Positions 12,002 to 24,099 of a DNA stretch of 64,000 bases are shown piece by piece. The DNA comes from Cordia subcordata (lineage: Eukaryota; Streptophyta; Magnoliopsida; Boraginales; Cordiaceae). The stretch covers positions 4,017,501 through 4,081,500 of the forward strand of contig JAPTOF010000021.1 in NCBI GenBank assembly GCA_028554755.1. Reading direction: 5' to 3'. Made by a program: the position numbers and the translations under genes. The notes under the pieces are model-generated. The model was not told the origin of the DNA. It did not search any database and saw only the letters and a program-made list of their open reading frames with translations. Every line of letters begins with the position of its first letter. The first letter of the stretch is position 1.

Positions 12002-12490
12002 GTTTGAGTAAAAGAAACTCAAATGGCATGTAATTTAGATTCATTATTAAACTTTTTTCATCGGACCCAACAATGAAAAATTTTCAATACTAGAATTAAA
12101 TTAATTTTTAACTTTGTATGACTCGCATTTTCTTCGTCCAAAACATAATGATCAATGATGCATTTGCTGAACTGCACATCAAACATCCTGTTTTAATGTT
12201 TTCGTCTTTCAATGCTCTCCCCCCCCCCCCCCCGCTCCCCCTTTATAGCTGAAATGGCCTGATAAAGCTATCTAATTGAGACGTAATGAAGTTAATACAG
12301 AAATTAACATTGTCTATTCTGCTTTCATTTTTATTTATTTGCAGCTCCTTTTCTTTTAAACAAAAATCCTCTTTTAAAAGTCTTTCAAAATATTCTACAT
12401 GTCATATTGTGAAAAAATTAACCTAGAAAAGAAAGAGAGAAGAAGATAAAGGATAGGAAATATCATTTCCCCCACGTTTACGGCAAAAGA

Positions 12491-12752
12491 AAAAAAAGAA
12501 GAGCATTGCCCCCAGGGGCATAGGTGAGTTGGTAAGTGGCCAGGTGATTAGGGTGGAGACACCCTGACAACGCGGGATCGAGTCCGTGTGGCGGCGATCT
12601 TTCCATTGAAATATTGCGAAATTTGTTGTTGGATTTCCATGCCGTTGGTCCTCTCGCAGTCATTGCCACTCACGCACATCCTCGATTCATAAGCGCAGTT
12701 AGTGAAAGGGGTTCTCCTTTAGTTAATCCTTTTATAAAAAAAGAAGAGCATT
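12491..12752 (+). mobile_element. tRNA-derived SINE with 17 bp target-site duplication
   Basis: The body at 12508-12735 begins gcccccaggggcataggtga. It contains an A-box-like stretch (taggtgagttggtaag, about 12521-12536) and a B-box-like gggatcgagtcc (about 12573-12584). A 17 bp perfect duplication aaaaaaagaagagcatt flanks it at 12491-12507 and 12736-12752. Overlapping short ORFs on both strands are incidental. Length (about 228 bp) and architecture fit a plant SINE; the family was not identified. Confidence 0.85.
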
Positions 12753-13955
12753 CCCCACGTTACAATTTTGTCAGTGAGCAGATCCAAAAAGGGCCTGCTT
12801 TTGGGCACTGACACACTTGAGGTAGCCGCCTGGTGCACTACATTCTCCCCTTAGTCCCTACAATATCATCCTTGAACTTTGAACCCCTAAACCCCAAAAA
12901 CATGTCACAGGGAATCTAGTAAGTTGTTCTCTTATACTTGCTTTTTTCGGGGCATTTTTTAAATCAGCAAATTACCCTATCATCCCCTCACATACGTGCT
13001 GGACCCTATTATTTTTTTGGCTTGAGTGGTGCCACCAGTTTGAAGGATTTTCCCTTCTAGCGAGCATAGTATGAGCGTACGTTCTTATATTATATTTATG
13101 AGTAAGATTCAATAATAATAAATTAATTCGAATTCTGAATTATAAGCAACATTACAATATAAATCTAATTAACTATATTTAAAAATTTATTTAATTTTTT
13201 AAAAATCTGTAATATTCACTTATGTATTTATCTCATACTAATTGTGTAATATCACATTTGATTCTTTTTTACATGTTTTGCCTTCCGAGAGAGTTTTTGA
13301 TTACTTTTCCAAGTTCTTCTTCTACTTCTTTTCTTCTTCTCTTACGCACTTAATATCATTTAATGTCTCCGAGCTTCAAGTGGGTTGTGAAAGAGACAAA
13401 TGAAAAAGAAGTAGGACACAAACAGTGAGGTGAAGGCCCTTGATTGATGGGAAAATTATTCCAATAAGGAAGATCCACGTTGGAAAATTGGGAAAAGAAG
13501 GAATAGAAAATCAAAGGAAAAAGATAAATCAAAAGAAGACAACAAAAGAACATGGGGACATCAACAGGTACCATCAATTTAAGACTAATATTTTAGTAGC
13601 TCGTGAAATATGACTTATATGCGACATTAACATGATTTTTTTGACAATTGGTGAAACATCTTTGTCATCTTTTAATTAAGGGCACAGAAAGATACAGAAT
13701 GGCAGAAAAAAGAAATGGATCTATCATCAACAAGGCCTTATGTGAACAGTGGAATCTTAGCTCCTTAGCTAGGTTTTAAGCACAATAATTGTTTTGTACC
13801 TATGTTTTTTAAATGAGAAATGAAATTTATATTGCTCGCACAGCAGAAAATTATACTATCGGTATAATTACCTTATATTCCCAATAACAGGCAAAGGGAC
13901 ATGTTTGACGCCATAATGTGTCAAGACTGATGACCTACAAACTGGTGGTACTAGT
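12753..13955. other. Intergenic DNA, nothing recognised
   Basis: No gene is supported. The 73-codon frame at 13356-13577 (minus) is hydrophobic and Phe/Leu-rich from pyrimidine-rich DNA, with no domain. Confidence 0.4.
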
Positions 13956-13956
13956 A

Positions 13957-14600
13957 TCGGGATGTTTATTGGGGAATCTCTGCCCAATTAACAAAAAAAA
14001 TTTTCTCCGAATTTTTTTAGGGAAGGAATTTTCTTCAATTTTCCATCCCAATTCACCAACAGGGAACACAATTTAGGAAAATAAGGAGTGGAAAAAAAAC
14101 TATTGAGGATTAGAAAATTCCCGAATTCTTTTAGAAAAAAAGTTTAAAACTAATTCTATTGCTAACATGTCAGCTTTTTACATCCTCAAATATCAATTAT
14201 CAGCTAATTCTACTATTAATTAATAACATGCCCTGTTGAATATATAAGAATCATCATCATCAACAAAATAATTTGAAATCTAAACTTCAAAATATAAATA
14301 AAAATATATATTAAGATATGACGAGTGAAGGTGAAGAGCAGAAGAGGTGTGATTTGTAAAGATGTCTAAACTCTAAAGTCCTAATTTAGAATATATTTTA
14401 TTATAAGAAAAAAAAAGGTTAAAAAATTTAATATATATATATATATATATAATTTTAAAAAATTTCGGGTTTCAAAATTTTCCCTATCCCCAATATTTTT
14501 CCCCAATTTCCCAATTCCTCGATTCCCAAAATTAATTTCCCCATACCCGAATTTTTGAGTTGGGGATTGCGATTCCCTGATAAATACACAACCTTAACTA
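13957..14600. mobile_element. Possible MITE-like element with imperfect inverted ends
   Basis: The left end carries gtttattggggaatctctgc. The right end carries gcgattccctgataaatacac, whose reverse complement gives 'gtgtatttatcagggaatcgc'. The interior is AT-rich with an (at)n tract at about 14430-14450. Matching is partial and no clean duplication was found. Confidence 0.3.
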
Positions 14601-15046
14601 GCATACAGTTAGTCAATCGAATTTGAATTTTGTTGTAATTACATTGTATTTGTTAATCTAATGATCATTTTATATAATGATATATGAGCTTTTAGAATTA
14701 GACATCATTTTATTAATCTAGTATCATTTGATAAACATACTATCTCTTCCGACATCAATGGTTATAACCAAAAAGGTGTGCCATCTGGTTGGTCTGAGGA
14801 AGCCTTTTCCAACGAAAGAACCATAGTTTCGATGATATCAACTGTCTAACCAGAAAATTAAAGCTACCTCGTAGTCCATCCAATGGCCTCGTGGAAGTAA
14901 TTTTCGTAGACAATGGCAGTAAGCAATCAATTCAGTCCGAATATAAAAGGCAGACTAAAAAACCTCCTTTAGATTAAGATATAGAGTAGAAATAGCATGA
15001 AAATTTGAAAATAAGAAAATGCAGAAAACATATCACAGCCTAATTC
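14601..15046. other. Intergenic DNA, nothing recognised
   Basis: No coding, RNA or repeat signature was identified in this stretch. Confidence 0.4.
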
Positions 15047-15389
15047 ACTACAAAAGAATTTTAGATTTGAGACGAAAAAATTCCTTATCAAACTTTAATA
15101 TTCCATCTCAGAATGGATTTAAAATGGGATTTGAGACGGAAATTTTTCATCCCAAAAACCCTCGTTGCAAATTTTGAGACGGAAAATTCCGTCTCTAATT
15201 GAGACGAACAATTTTTCATCTCAAATTCGATTTCAAATATGCATTGACTTGGTAAAAAAATTTTGTCCAGATTTTCCAACTCAAATCTATCTGAAATTGA
15301 GTTGTCCAGATTTACCATCTCAAATCTATCTCAAATTGAGATAAAATTTCTGTCTCAAAATTTTTATCTCAAATCCCCCAATTTCTAGT
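15047..15389. mobile_element. CACTA-like non-autonomous element
   Basis: The left terminus cactacaaaagaatttta is followed by gatttgagacg. The right end, read in reverse, gives tactagaaattgggggatttgagat, an imperfect inverted match. The interior is packed with direct and inverted copies of 'tttgagacg'/'catctcaaat', the subterminal-repeat style of CACTA elements. The 76-codon frame inside is a by-product of these repeats. No clear 3 bp duplication remains. Confidence 0.55.
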
Positions 15390-16150
15390 ATAAGGTGAAA
15401 ATCTAGAGGATGAAAAGAAAATTTTCATATTACATCAATCTCAGCCTAGTGAAAGCATTTGCCTGACCAACAGTGCTGCATGAATCATCAAGGTAATAAC
15501 TGGATGCTGAATGCTGAACGCTGAACTCGTAGTAAAATATATTGAAAAAACAGAAACAAACTCCTTGAACTACTTAATTAGGGGAATAATTATTTACAAT
15601 CACTATCAAAGAGAACAAGTTGTATTGTATTTTTCTTCATTTTTTTATGCGCTAATCACGATCATCAACATAAAATTATGGATTACATCGAGATTATTCT
15701 AATAAATCACAAGATGCACATGATCTAAAAACGCTAGGCCTGTAGTTTATCTGCCTGCTAAACCTAAAAGATGATGAGATTTAAAATGCACAAGCAACAT
15801 ATGATGCTGCAGGTGGACTAGCTACAGATACCACAAAAGCACAGATAACTATGGCTCAATGTCTTCAAACAAAATCTGCTTGTAGCAGACTTGGTTTAAT
15901 CCAGCTAACCATCATATAAAGAAATAATTTCTTCAGAAACCATACTAAGCATGTTATAATGTAATAAGACCTAGTGATACACTAACACCAATAACTAACG
16001 TATGCAATATGAATCTGGCTTAATGCTAGTGAATTATACTACATTTTACTAGTAGAACTAGAAATTACCTTTAATAGGAGGGACATATTCTACACAGGGC
16101 ATTTTATAGTCCGTTGGGCACCAAAACTTTTTCGACGTCGACAAGTCTCC
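15390..16150. other. Flanking DNA left of the LINE nest
   Basis: Non-coding; the short frame at 15511-15702 has no domain. The LINE poly(A) tail (T-run on the plus strand) begins at about 16151, so the LINE target-site duplication should include the bases ending ...gacaagtctcc. I did not find its partner to the right. Confidence 0.4.
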
Positions 16151-16157
16151 TTTTTTT

Positions 16158-18682
16158 TGTTAAAATTTGTTGCTCAACTAAAAAAAAAAAATAGCATCCA
16201 GATTTTTCACCAGCATTCTAGAAAGATTAAAGTTTGGAGGCAAAGTAAAACTACCATAGAAGATTCATTAGGCTAAGCAATTTACTGTAGAAAGATTTGT
16301 CACCAAGAAAGTTCCACATGCCATTTGCTAATCCTTGATCACTATAAATAGCCATTAGTGGTCTTGCATTGTACTAAGCTCAAGATCAACAAGAGCAAAA
16401 CACTAAGCTCTAAGGTGCCTATTAGTTTCACTAGATCGAGTCATTAGCTATTACACATAGAGCCTTGACTCAAGATTAATGTTGGAGAGATGGTGCTCCA
16501 ATAATTAACTATCTTGTTATACTATTTTCTACTACCATAGATAAAAGATATTATGCATATATCTTTCGTCCTCATTTTTCCATCATGGTATCAGATCCTG
16601 GTTAAGTCATTCCATTGGGCATCAAGTAAGCCATTAACTGGCACGAATATGAGCTTTCGCTGAAAGCTATCAGCAAGGTGAAAAATATTGGAGCAAAATG
16701 AAATGCTACAAGAGGCAACCAATGAAGGAGAAATTGAGCTCAAGCACATCAAGACAGAAGATCAAGTAGCGAAGATCTTCACGAAGACACTTCCTAAATC
16801 AAGATTCAAGACTTTACAAGAGATGCTCCCAATTACACAATTGAGCATCAAGAGGGAGTGCTGAAAGTTGCTGCTCAACTAAGAATAATAATAAGATCCC
16901 GATTTTTCACTAGTATTCTAGAAGGATTAAAGCTTGGAGGCAAAGCGAAACTACTGTAACAAATTCATTAGGCTAAGCAATTTACTGTAGAATGATTTGT
17001 TACCAAGAAAGTTCCACCCACCATATGCTGGTCTTTGATCACTATAAATAGCCATTAGTGGTCTTGCATTGTACCAAGCTCAAGCATTAGCAAGAGCGAA
17101 ACACAAAGTTCCAAGGTGCCTATGAGCTTCACTATATCGAGTCATGAGCCATTACACATAAAGCTTTGACTGAAAATTAATGTAAGAGAGATGGTGCTTC
17201 AACAATTAACTATCATGTTATATTATATTCTACTATCATAAATGGAAGATACTACGAATATATCTTTCGTCCTAATTTTTTCATCATAGTATCATAGCCA
17301 AGTTGGGTCATTCCACTAGGCATCAACTAAGCCATTAACTGACACTAATATGAGTTTCCATTGAAAGCCATCAGCGAGGTGAAAAATACTGGAGTAAAAT
17401 GAAGTACAACGAGAGGTAACTAATGAAGGACAAATTGAGCTTAAGTACACCAAGACAAAAGATCAACTAGCAAAGATCTTCATGAAGGCACTTCCTAAAT
17501 CAAGATTCAAGACTTTATGAGAGATGCTTGGAATCACACAATTGAGCATCAAGGGGAAGTGTTGAAAGTTGCTACTCAACTAAAAAAATAATAGCATCTA
17601 GATTTTTCACCAGCATTCTAGAAGGATTAAAGCTCGAAGGCAAAGCAAAACTACTGTAGCAGATTCATTAAGTTAAGCAATTTACTGTAAAAATATTTGT
17701 CACCAAGAAAGTTCCACCCACAATATGCTGATCTTTGATCACTATAAATAGCTATTAGTGGTCTTGCATTGTAACAAGCTCAACCATCAACAAGAGCAAA
17801 ACACTAAGCTCCAAGGTGCTTATGAGCTTCACTATATCGAGTCATGAGCTATTACACATAAAGCCTTGACTCAAAATTAATGTTGGAGAGACGGTGCTCC
17901 AACAATCAACTATCATGTCATACTATTTTCTAGTATCATAAATGAAAGATAATACGAATATACGTTGCATCCTAATTTTTTCATCAAGGTATTAGAGCCT
18001 AATTGGGTTATTCCACTAAGTGTCAACAAAGCCATTAACTAGCACTAATATGAGCTTCTGCTGAAAGCCATTAGTAAGCTGAAAAATATTATAGCAAAAT
18101 GAAGTGGTATGAGAGGTAACCAATGAAGGACAAATTGAGCTCTAGTACATCAAGATAGAAGATCAACTGGCAGAGATCTTCACAAAGGCACTTCCAAGTT
18201 AAGATTCAAGATTTTATGGTAGATGCTCAGAATTACACAATTGAGCATCAAGGGGGAGTGTTGAAAATTGCTACTCAACTGAAGAAAATAATAGCATCCA
18301 AATATTTCACCAGCATTCTAGAATGATTAAAACTTGGAGGCAAAGCAAAACTATTGTAGCAGATTCATTAGGTTTAAGCAATTTACTGTAAAAGGATTTG
18401 TCATCAAGAAAATTCCACCCGCCATATGCTGATCTTTGATCACTATATATAGCCATTAGTGGTCTTGCATTGTACCCAGCTCAAGCATCAACAAGAGGAA
18501 AACACTAAGCTCCAAGGTGCCTATGATCTTCTCTATATCGTGTCATTACCTATTACACATAGAGCCTTGAGTCAAAATTAACGTTGGAGAGACATTGATC
18601 CAACAATCAACTATCATGTACTATTTTCTACTATTTTAAATGAAAAATATTACGAATATATCTTTGTCCTATTTTTTCATCA
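16158..18682 (+). mobile_element. Tandem TRIM array: four LTRs, three internal domains
   Basis: Four LTR-like units of about 425 bp lie at 16158-16585, 16859-17286, 17560-17986 and 18259-18682. Each starts tgttgaaagttgct (or a variant) and ends tttttcatca. They alternate with three internal segments of about 272 bp (16586-16858, 17287-17559, 17987-18258), each opening with a PBS-like tggtatcagatcc (initiator-Met tRNA type) and closing with a PPT-like atcaagggggag. TTTTT flanks both ends (16153-16157, 18683-18687), consistent with a 5 bp duplication in the LINE A-tail. Each LTR contains tataaatag-like promoter wording. Terminal-repeat retrotransposons in miniature are mobilised by copia enzymes in trans. 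Confidence 0.88.
16709..16864 (+). pseudogene. 3' end of copia pol (RNase H tail) inside TRIM internal domain
   Basis: The first internal domain keeps an open stretch of about 50 codons reading GEIELKHIKTEDQVAKIFTK and continuing to QLSIKREC and a stop at 16862-16864 (tga), just inside the next LTR. This matches the conserved C-terminus of Ty1/copia RNase H (IELKHIKTEDQVADIFTKPL type), which normally abuts the PPT and 3' LTR. The second and third internal domains (about 17410-17563 and 18110-18262) carry the same tail with extra stops and substitutions. Confidence 0.8.
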
Positions 18683-19260
18683 TTTTTTTAATCAGAAAGT
18701 GATATCATTTCCATTCTAAAAAAACAAAATACAAACAAGCCGATATTTACTGCTTTCCACAAAAATCCCGGGCTATATACAAAAAGTTGTTTTCCATTAT
18801 TTTCTTATACTTACTCAAAAGGCTAAAATGATACTTAACATCCAGGTCAATCTTTTTTGCAATATGCTGCTCCATGGTAGGATTGACACCGTGGCTTCTA
18901 TTATTTTTTTCCATGCTGCACATGATACACTGTTGAATAAAAGACATCCTTCAGCAAATCTGATCTGAGAGAGTTATCTTCGCAAAGTCATATAAATTCT
19001 CGAGCAACAAATTCTAGTTGAGATTAAGATTTCCACAAGCAAGTCTCCACCAACAACCTTTCCAGAGTCTCGTAGTAAACGAGCATTTGAGAAACAAATG
19101 ATCCCAGTCTTCCCTTTGTAGACCACAAAACTTGCAATTTGCATTTTGAATAACTCCCTACTCAACAAATTTAGTCTTTGTGGGCAATCGATGCAAGTAA
19201 GCCACCTAAACACAAACTCCAGCTTTTGGTACGACAACTTTATCACACACTAAAGGTGCC
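18683..19260 (-). pseudogene. LINE ORF2 C-terminal fragment (zf-RVT) with 3' UTR
   Basis: Minus-strand reading gives the zf-RVT region (KLSYQKLEFVFRWLTCIDCP in one frame; CKFCGLQREDWDHLF in the next), then a low-constraint tail and a short A-run at 18683-18689. A frameshift separates the two halves. The right edge at 19260 is the gypsy insertion site (target duplication GTGCC at 19256-19260), and the same reading frame resumes at 35579. The short ORFs listed by six-frame translation here are fragments of this LINE. Confidence 0.8.
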
Positions 19261-22057
19261 TAATGTAATTATAGTGTTAGCCTATTTTAGTGACTTTTGG
19301 AATTAATTGTGTATTTATTTAAAACATTTAATCACTTTAATTCTTTCTTTATTGTAGGAAAAATTAAAAAAGAAATTGAAGAAATTGGAAGCAAGAAAAA
19401 AGAAGATTGGACCATGAAAAGGAAAGAAGATCTTTTGTGTTGGAAAAGAAGACTTCAAGAGAGAAAAAGGAAATAAAATTTTTTGGAGAAAAAGCTTTGA
19501 CAAAGTCAAAATAAAAAGAAACAAAGAGGGAAAAAAAACAAAGAATTGAAAAAAAAAGAAAAAAAAAGAAAGAAAGAAAGAAAGAAAAGCAAAAAACATT
19601 AAAAAGATAACCAAATTTTGGCCAAACCCATTATGGCCCACGTGGCTTTATACGTCTTAAGGGTCTTTGTTTTGTCTCTGATATGAATACATAAACAAAC
19701 ACACAAAGAAGAACCGGAGAGCTTGAATAGAGAGAGACGGACGAGCACAGTAGATTTTTTTTTATTCTTTGTTTCTTACTTGTTGACTAAATACTCGTTA
19801 TTGATTTTGATGAGGAAAATTTTGATATGCATTATTGATAAATATTATCATTTTACTAAAAGTATCTTGTGAGTGTCAAATAGAAATGGAAAAGATAGAT
19901 GCTTGGAAGATAGAAGAAAATGAGCCATAAAGAACATTATTCATCAAAGAGCTCAAAATTTGAAGAAAAAGATGATAAGAACTCAAAAGGCGGAGAAGAA
20001 GCGTCATAGGGGGCATCGGATACACTGCTCCTTTGTGAAATGCCTTAGAATTGCAAGTGATAGCTCAAACTTCTTCGTTTCATGATACAAACAATTTAAA
20101 CTTCATGAATATTATCTTTCATAAAATACAAAAATGATTTTGAAAGAATACATAGCATAAACATGTGTTTTTGAAATGATCCAAGTCTTCAAAAAATTGT
20201 CTACAAAATGTTTTTGAGTGTTTACAAAGTGTTTTGAGTTGATTTAATGTTATGAATGTTTGTCAAAATTTGATTCAGGCTCGTTTGGCTTTGCTTTAGC
20301 TTTTCTGAGGTGGTCGAACCTCCCAGCCTGTCGATCTGCTGACCAGGGAGGTTGCCCAGCCAAAATAGAAAATGAAGGGTAAAGCCGGACAACCTAACCG
20401 GTTGACTGGCTAAGACGTCCAGCCTAGTAGTGAAGCAAAGGGGCAAGTCCGTTGACCGGCTAAACGGGTGCTGCATTAAATGCACTAGCCATTTTATTAC
20501 CGTTCAGCCCCAAAATCATTTCCTTCTTCACCTATCAAACCCTAACAGAATTCTCTCTTTAAATACTCATTGAAAGTCATTCAACATCATCAATCCAAGC
20601 CTATAAATTTTGAAATCGTTATTAAATTGCTGAAATCTTTGAACTACACTTGTAAAATCTTTGAGCTTTCAGGGGCTATATTTGCTATATCTTCTTATAA
20701 GAAGAACAAATCTACCTTTCATCATTTTCACACTTTTTCTAGTTATATACATACTCAAATAGCTTGAAAATATTGTGAGACCATTTAGTAAGCTTTCAAA
20801 GAGTGTGAGGAAATCCTAAAGAAGAAATGTCTTGGTTTCTTTGAGAAGTGGTCTCAAAGAATTGTAAAACTTAGTTTTCGCTTCACCAAGAGTTAAAGGA
20901 GCATTTTAATGAAGATTGTTGAAGTCTTAAAGGAAACATCCTTGGGTAGTGGACGTAGCCTCGGTCGAACCACCTAAAAATTGTTTGTATTCTTACTCTC
21001 TATTCTTCATCTATTTTATTTACCTATATTGATATTCTTGTGTTTGATATTTTGCTTAAAAGAAATTGTTGAGTTATTCGGTGAATTTTTAAATACAAAA
21101 ATTGTTAAATATCTTAATTCATCCCCTTCTCTCCCTTCCCCTTTTAAGATATTTGCACCTACATTTCTTAATTCTTCTTTAATTTAAGAGAAGAAAATAC
21201 CAGCGGGTTCAGGATCAAGCTGCAAACAACCAAGAATAGATTTAGGCCAAATTTATGGGGAAGATTTTTGAAACTTTTTCTTGTATTTTTTCATTTATTT
21301 TTGTTAAATATGTCCGTGTATTGTTGTTTAGGGTAGAATTACTATGTGGTAATTCTTGTTTTATGGTCTGAAACTTGTATAAAATATTTTGATGTGATTT
21401 ATTTATATTATTGATGTTTTTCATTATTTTATGTATATTATTTCATTATACTTGTAGTTGATGTTTAATAGAATACATTTGTTCAATCATATAAATACTC
21501 GTGTGAGCTTTATGGTTAAAAACTATAGGTTGTACCTTAGTTTTCTATGCATGATTAATTGATAAATTGTCATAGAATTTTAGAACAAATCTATACTCAA
21601 GTTAGATAAAGGACTTGGGAATAGAGTTGTATCTCTAAGCTAGGACTAGTTTATTGATTTATTAATTTTAGGTATTCAATCTATTAGGCTTGTAGTCTAA
21701 TTTTCACATCAAAATAGGAATCCTAAGTAGAGTCTGAAACTTAAATTTCACAAGTGAATCTAATCCAAAAACTTGACCTAAAGAAATTTTCAAACCTTAA
21801 ATTTTGGTTTTTTATTTTAATTTTTCTTTTTAGTTTGGTTCTAGTTTTAGTTTAATTTTCTCAAAATCAATTTTTTATTTAAATTCTCAATAATCACTTA
21901 GGCACTATATGAATACCTCTATGTGAGTTTTCAAAGTTGCCTCCCTACGAATTCGAGTTCACATTTAGCGCACTACACTACAATAACTCGTGCATTTACA
22001 AGTTAAAACTTGGCTTAAAATTTGCACCTAATTTCCTATTGTAAGTCAAGCACATCA
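19261..22057 (+). repeat. Left LTR of the gypsy element (contains an insertion)
   Basis: Aligns by eye with the right LTR at both ends (the ttttggaattaattgt and gcgcactacactacaataac regions, for example). Removing the insertion at 19781-21163 leaves about 1.41 kb. Purine-rich aaagaaa repeats at about 19540-19600 have a counterpart at about 31255-31345. The 5' terminus has lost a few bases (starts taatgtaatt versus tgttgaggtaatt). Confidence 0.85.
19781..21163 (+). mobile_element. Solo-LTR-like insertion inside the left gypsy LTR
   Basis: Absent from the right LTR and bounded by tgttgactaaatactcg and gatatttgcacctaca, so TG...CA. Flanks TTACT (19776-19780) and TTTCT (21164-21168) are an imperfect 5 bp duplication. 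It holds no coding sequence but has a GC-rich block at about 20320-20475 with repeated 'ccggttgac/gttgaccggc' wording. The end (aattcatccccttctctc) resembles the 3' ends of large copia LTRs of the SIRE/Maximus type; that assignment is tentative. The short ORFs inside are chance. Confidence 0.65.
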
Positions 22058-22409
22058 AGTTTTTGGCACCATTGTCAGGAAGACACGGTAAAAGTTTACG
22101 ATAGGTTAGTTTTTGTTTAAATGTTTGTTTCCAAAAAAATTGTGTTCTTTTATTTTGCTTATTATTATTTTGTTTTTATTGCTACTTTATTCTTATTTTT
22201 TTCCTACTTTATTTATTTTTAGTGTTTTATTTTATTTTATTTAGTTTATTTATTTAGAATGGATTTTAGATTAGGTTAGTTATTTCGATTAGATTAGGTA
22301 GACTATGTGTTTAGGCGTCGTTCTTTGATTTTGCAATTAGAACCTTTTGATCCCAAGACATAAAGAATTTCTCATAGACATAGGAATCATAGAATCTCAC
22401 TCAAAAACA

Positions 22410-23790
22410 TGGTTGAAGATCAATTGGACAATCAAAATCAAATCCAACAAAACTTGCAAATCAATTCAATCACACCTTTGCAAGGTCAACCTTCTCAGCC
22501 ACCTCCAATGACTCTCTATCAATACTTCTTCCCTATTGCCTAACATCGCCTGATTTAGGAGATGTCAATTTCGAAATCAAGCATGGCACTATAGCGATGC
22601 TTCCATCTTTCTATAGGAGAAGTAATGAAAGCCCACACAATTACTTGTCTGAATTTCTAGAAATCTATTCTACAACACATATTCCAAACATGAGCCCAAA
22701 TAACATTAGGTTGAGACTCTTCCTATTTTCCCTTAAAGATAAGGCTAAACAATAGCTTCAATCCTTTCCAAATAGAGCCATTACATCTTTGGATGAATTT
22801 CAAATAAAGTTCTTGTTTTGATTCTTTTCCATGGCTAAGACCACAACACTCAAAGCTGATATCATGACCTTTACCCAGCATGATCATGAGTTATTTCATG
22901 AGCTATGGGAGAGGTTCAATGATCTTTTTTGTCAATGCCTGCACCATAGATTTGAGTTACCTAATTTGCTTCAATACTTCTATAAGAGGTCGACTGTGCA
23001 GCAAAATATGATGGTTTAATGCCACAAGTAATGGGGTTTCTACAATTTTAATAGCTGATAAGGCTAATTTATATAGAATTATGGACGATTGCTTTCAAAA
23101 TGTAGCCTTAGAGAGAGTAGGGAAAATCAATGTTGGAGCCTTTAGGAAAAATGTGAATGAAGTAAATGCTAATAAGGACCTTAGTGCAAAAATAGATACT
23201 CTTTCTAGGAAGTTTGACCACTTATTCTCACTAAGAGCCACCTCTACCCGTAACCCGAAATCAAGTTAAAACGTGTGCTTTATGTTTTGAGTCTAGTCAT
23301 TCCACATTAGGATGTCCACTAGCTTCTCAATTCCTAGAATTCATGCAGGAGCAAGTTTTTGTCACCCAAGGTTATTCTAAGAATTATGATTCTCTCTCGA
23401 ATACTTATAACCCATGGTGGCAAGATAATCAAAAGTTCTCATAAAGACAAGGAAATTTTGATCCTTCCTATCCTCAAGCCCAATTTCAAAGCCGCGTTAG
23501 TCACATGCTAATCCTACCGATTTTTACAACGTACCCATATGCCCAAACTCAATGCTCTAAATTATAATCCTTTCCAGGCTAATCCTCTTTCCCTTCCACC
23601 TACTCAGCTTGCATCTGATGACAAGTTTGATAAACTTGTACAAATGTTTCAATCCCAGTAGCAATCTATAGTGAAGCTAAAAACTCAAATCGGGCAACTA
23701 ACTCAACATCTAAGTACAAGGGATGAAGGCAAGTTCCCTGCCTAACCAACGGTTAATCCTAAAGGTCAATGTAGCTTCGTACAAAATGAG
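22410..23790 (+). pseudogene. gag remnant of the gypsy element
   Basis: Starts near ATG 22410 (MVEDQLDNQNQIQQNLQINS), then a stop-broken reading of the Athila/Tat capsid region: FEIKHGTIAMLPSFYRRSNE, NNIRLRLFPFSLKDKAK, TSLDEFQIKFLF, and an ELFHELWERFNDLFCQCLHH block (about 22880-22950). These match the retrotrans_gag order of plant gypsy elements. Several in-frame stops (for example the tag at about 22753) make it non-functional. Confidence 0.8.
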
Positions 23791-24099
23791 ACTACATAAG
23801 AGCAAGCTAAGGCTATCATGACTCTTAGAAATGGGAGGGTAGTTGACATTGAGGAAGAGAAAACGTGTGGAACTAGGGGTAAAAGTGAATAGAAAGAGAA
23901 TAGAGATAAGGAAGAGACTAGTCATGAAATTGAAATGGGCAGTGAAAAAGAATCTAGAAAGAGAGATGAGAGTAGGCCTCGACAAAGAGATGGGAAACAA
24001 ATTGTTAATACTGATGGTGATAGTTCTCATGGAGTTCTTTGCCCTTCGGCCTTAGAGTGACCAAAGCCTAAAGAAGACCTAAGGCAATCGAGGGTTTTA

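Noticed and set aside
12478..12811. Frames on both strands around 12.5-12.8 kb; possible functional tRNA
   Set aside because: The A/B-box-like sequence belongs to a SINE with a perfect TSD; no cloverleaf with a proper acceptor stem can be formed.
19315..19641. 108-codon Phe-rich minus-strand frame, and its counterparts at 31109-31537
   Set aside because: They are translations of the purine-rich aaagaaa repeat in the two gypsy LTRs.
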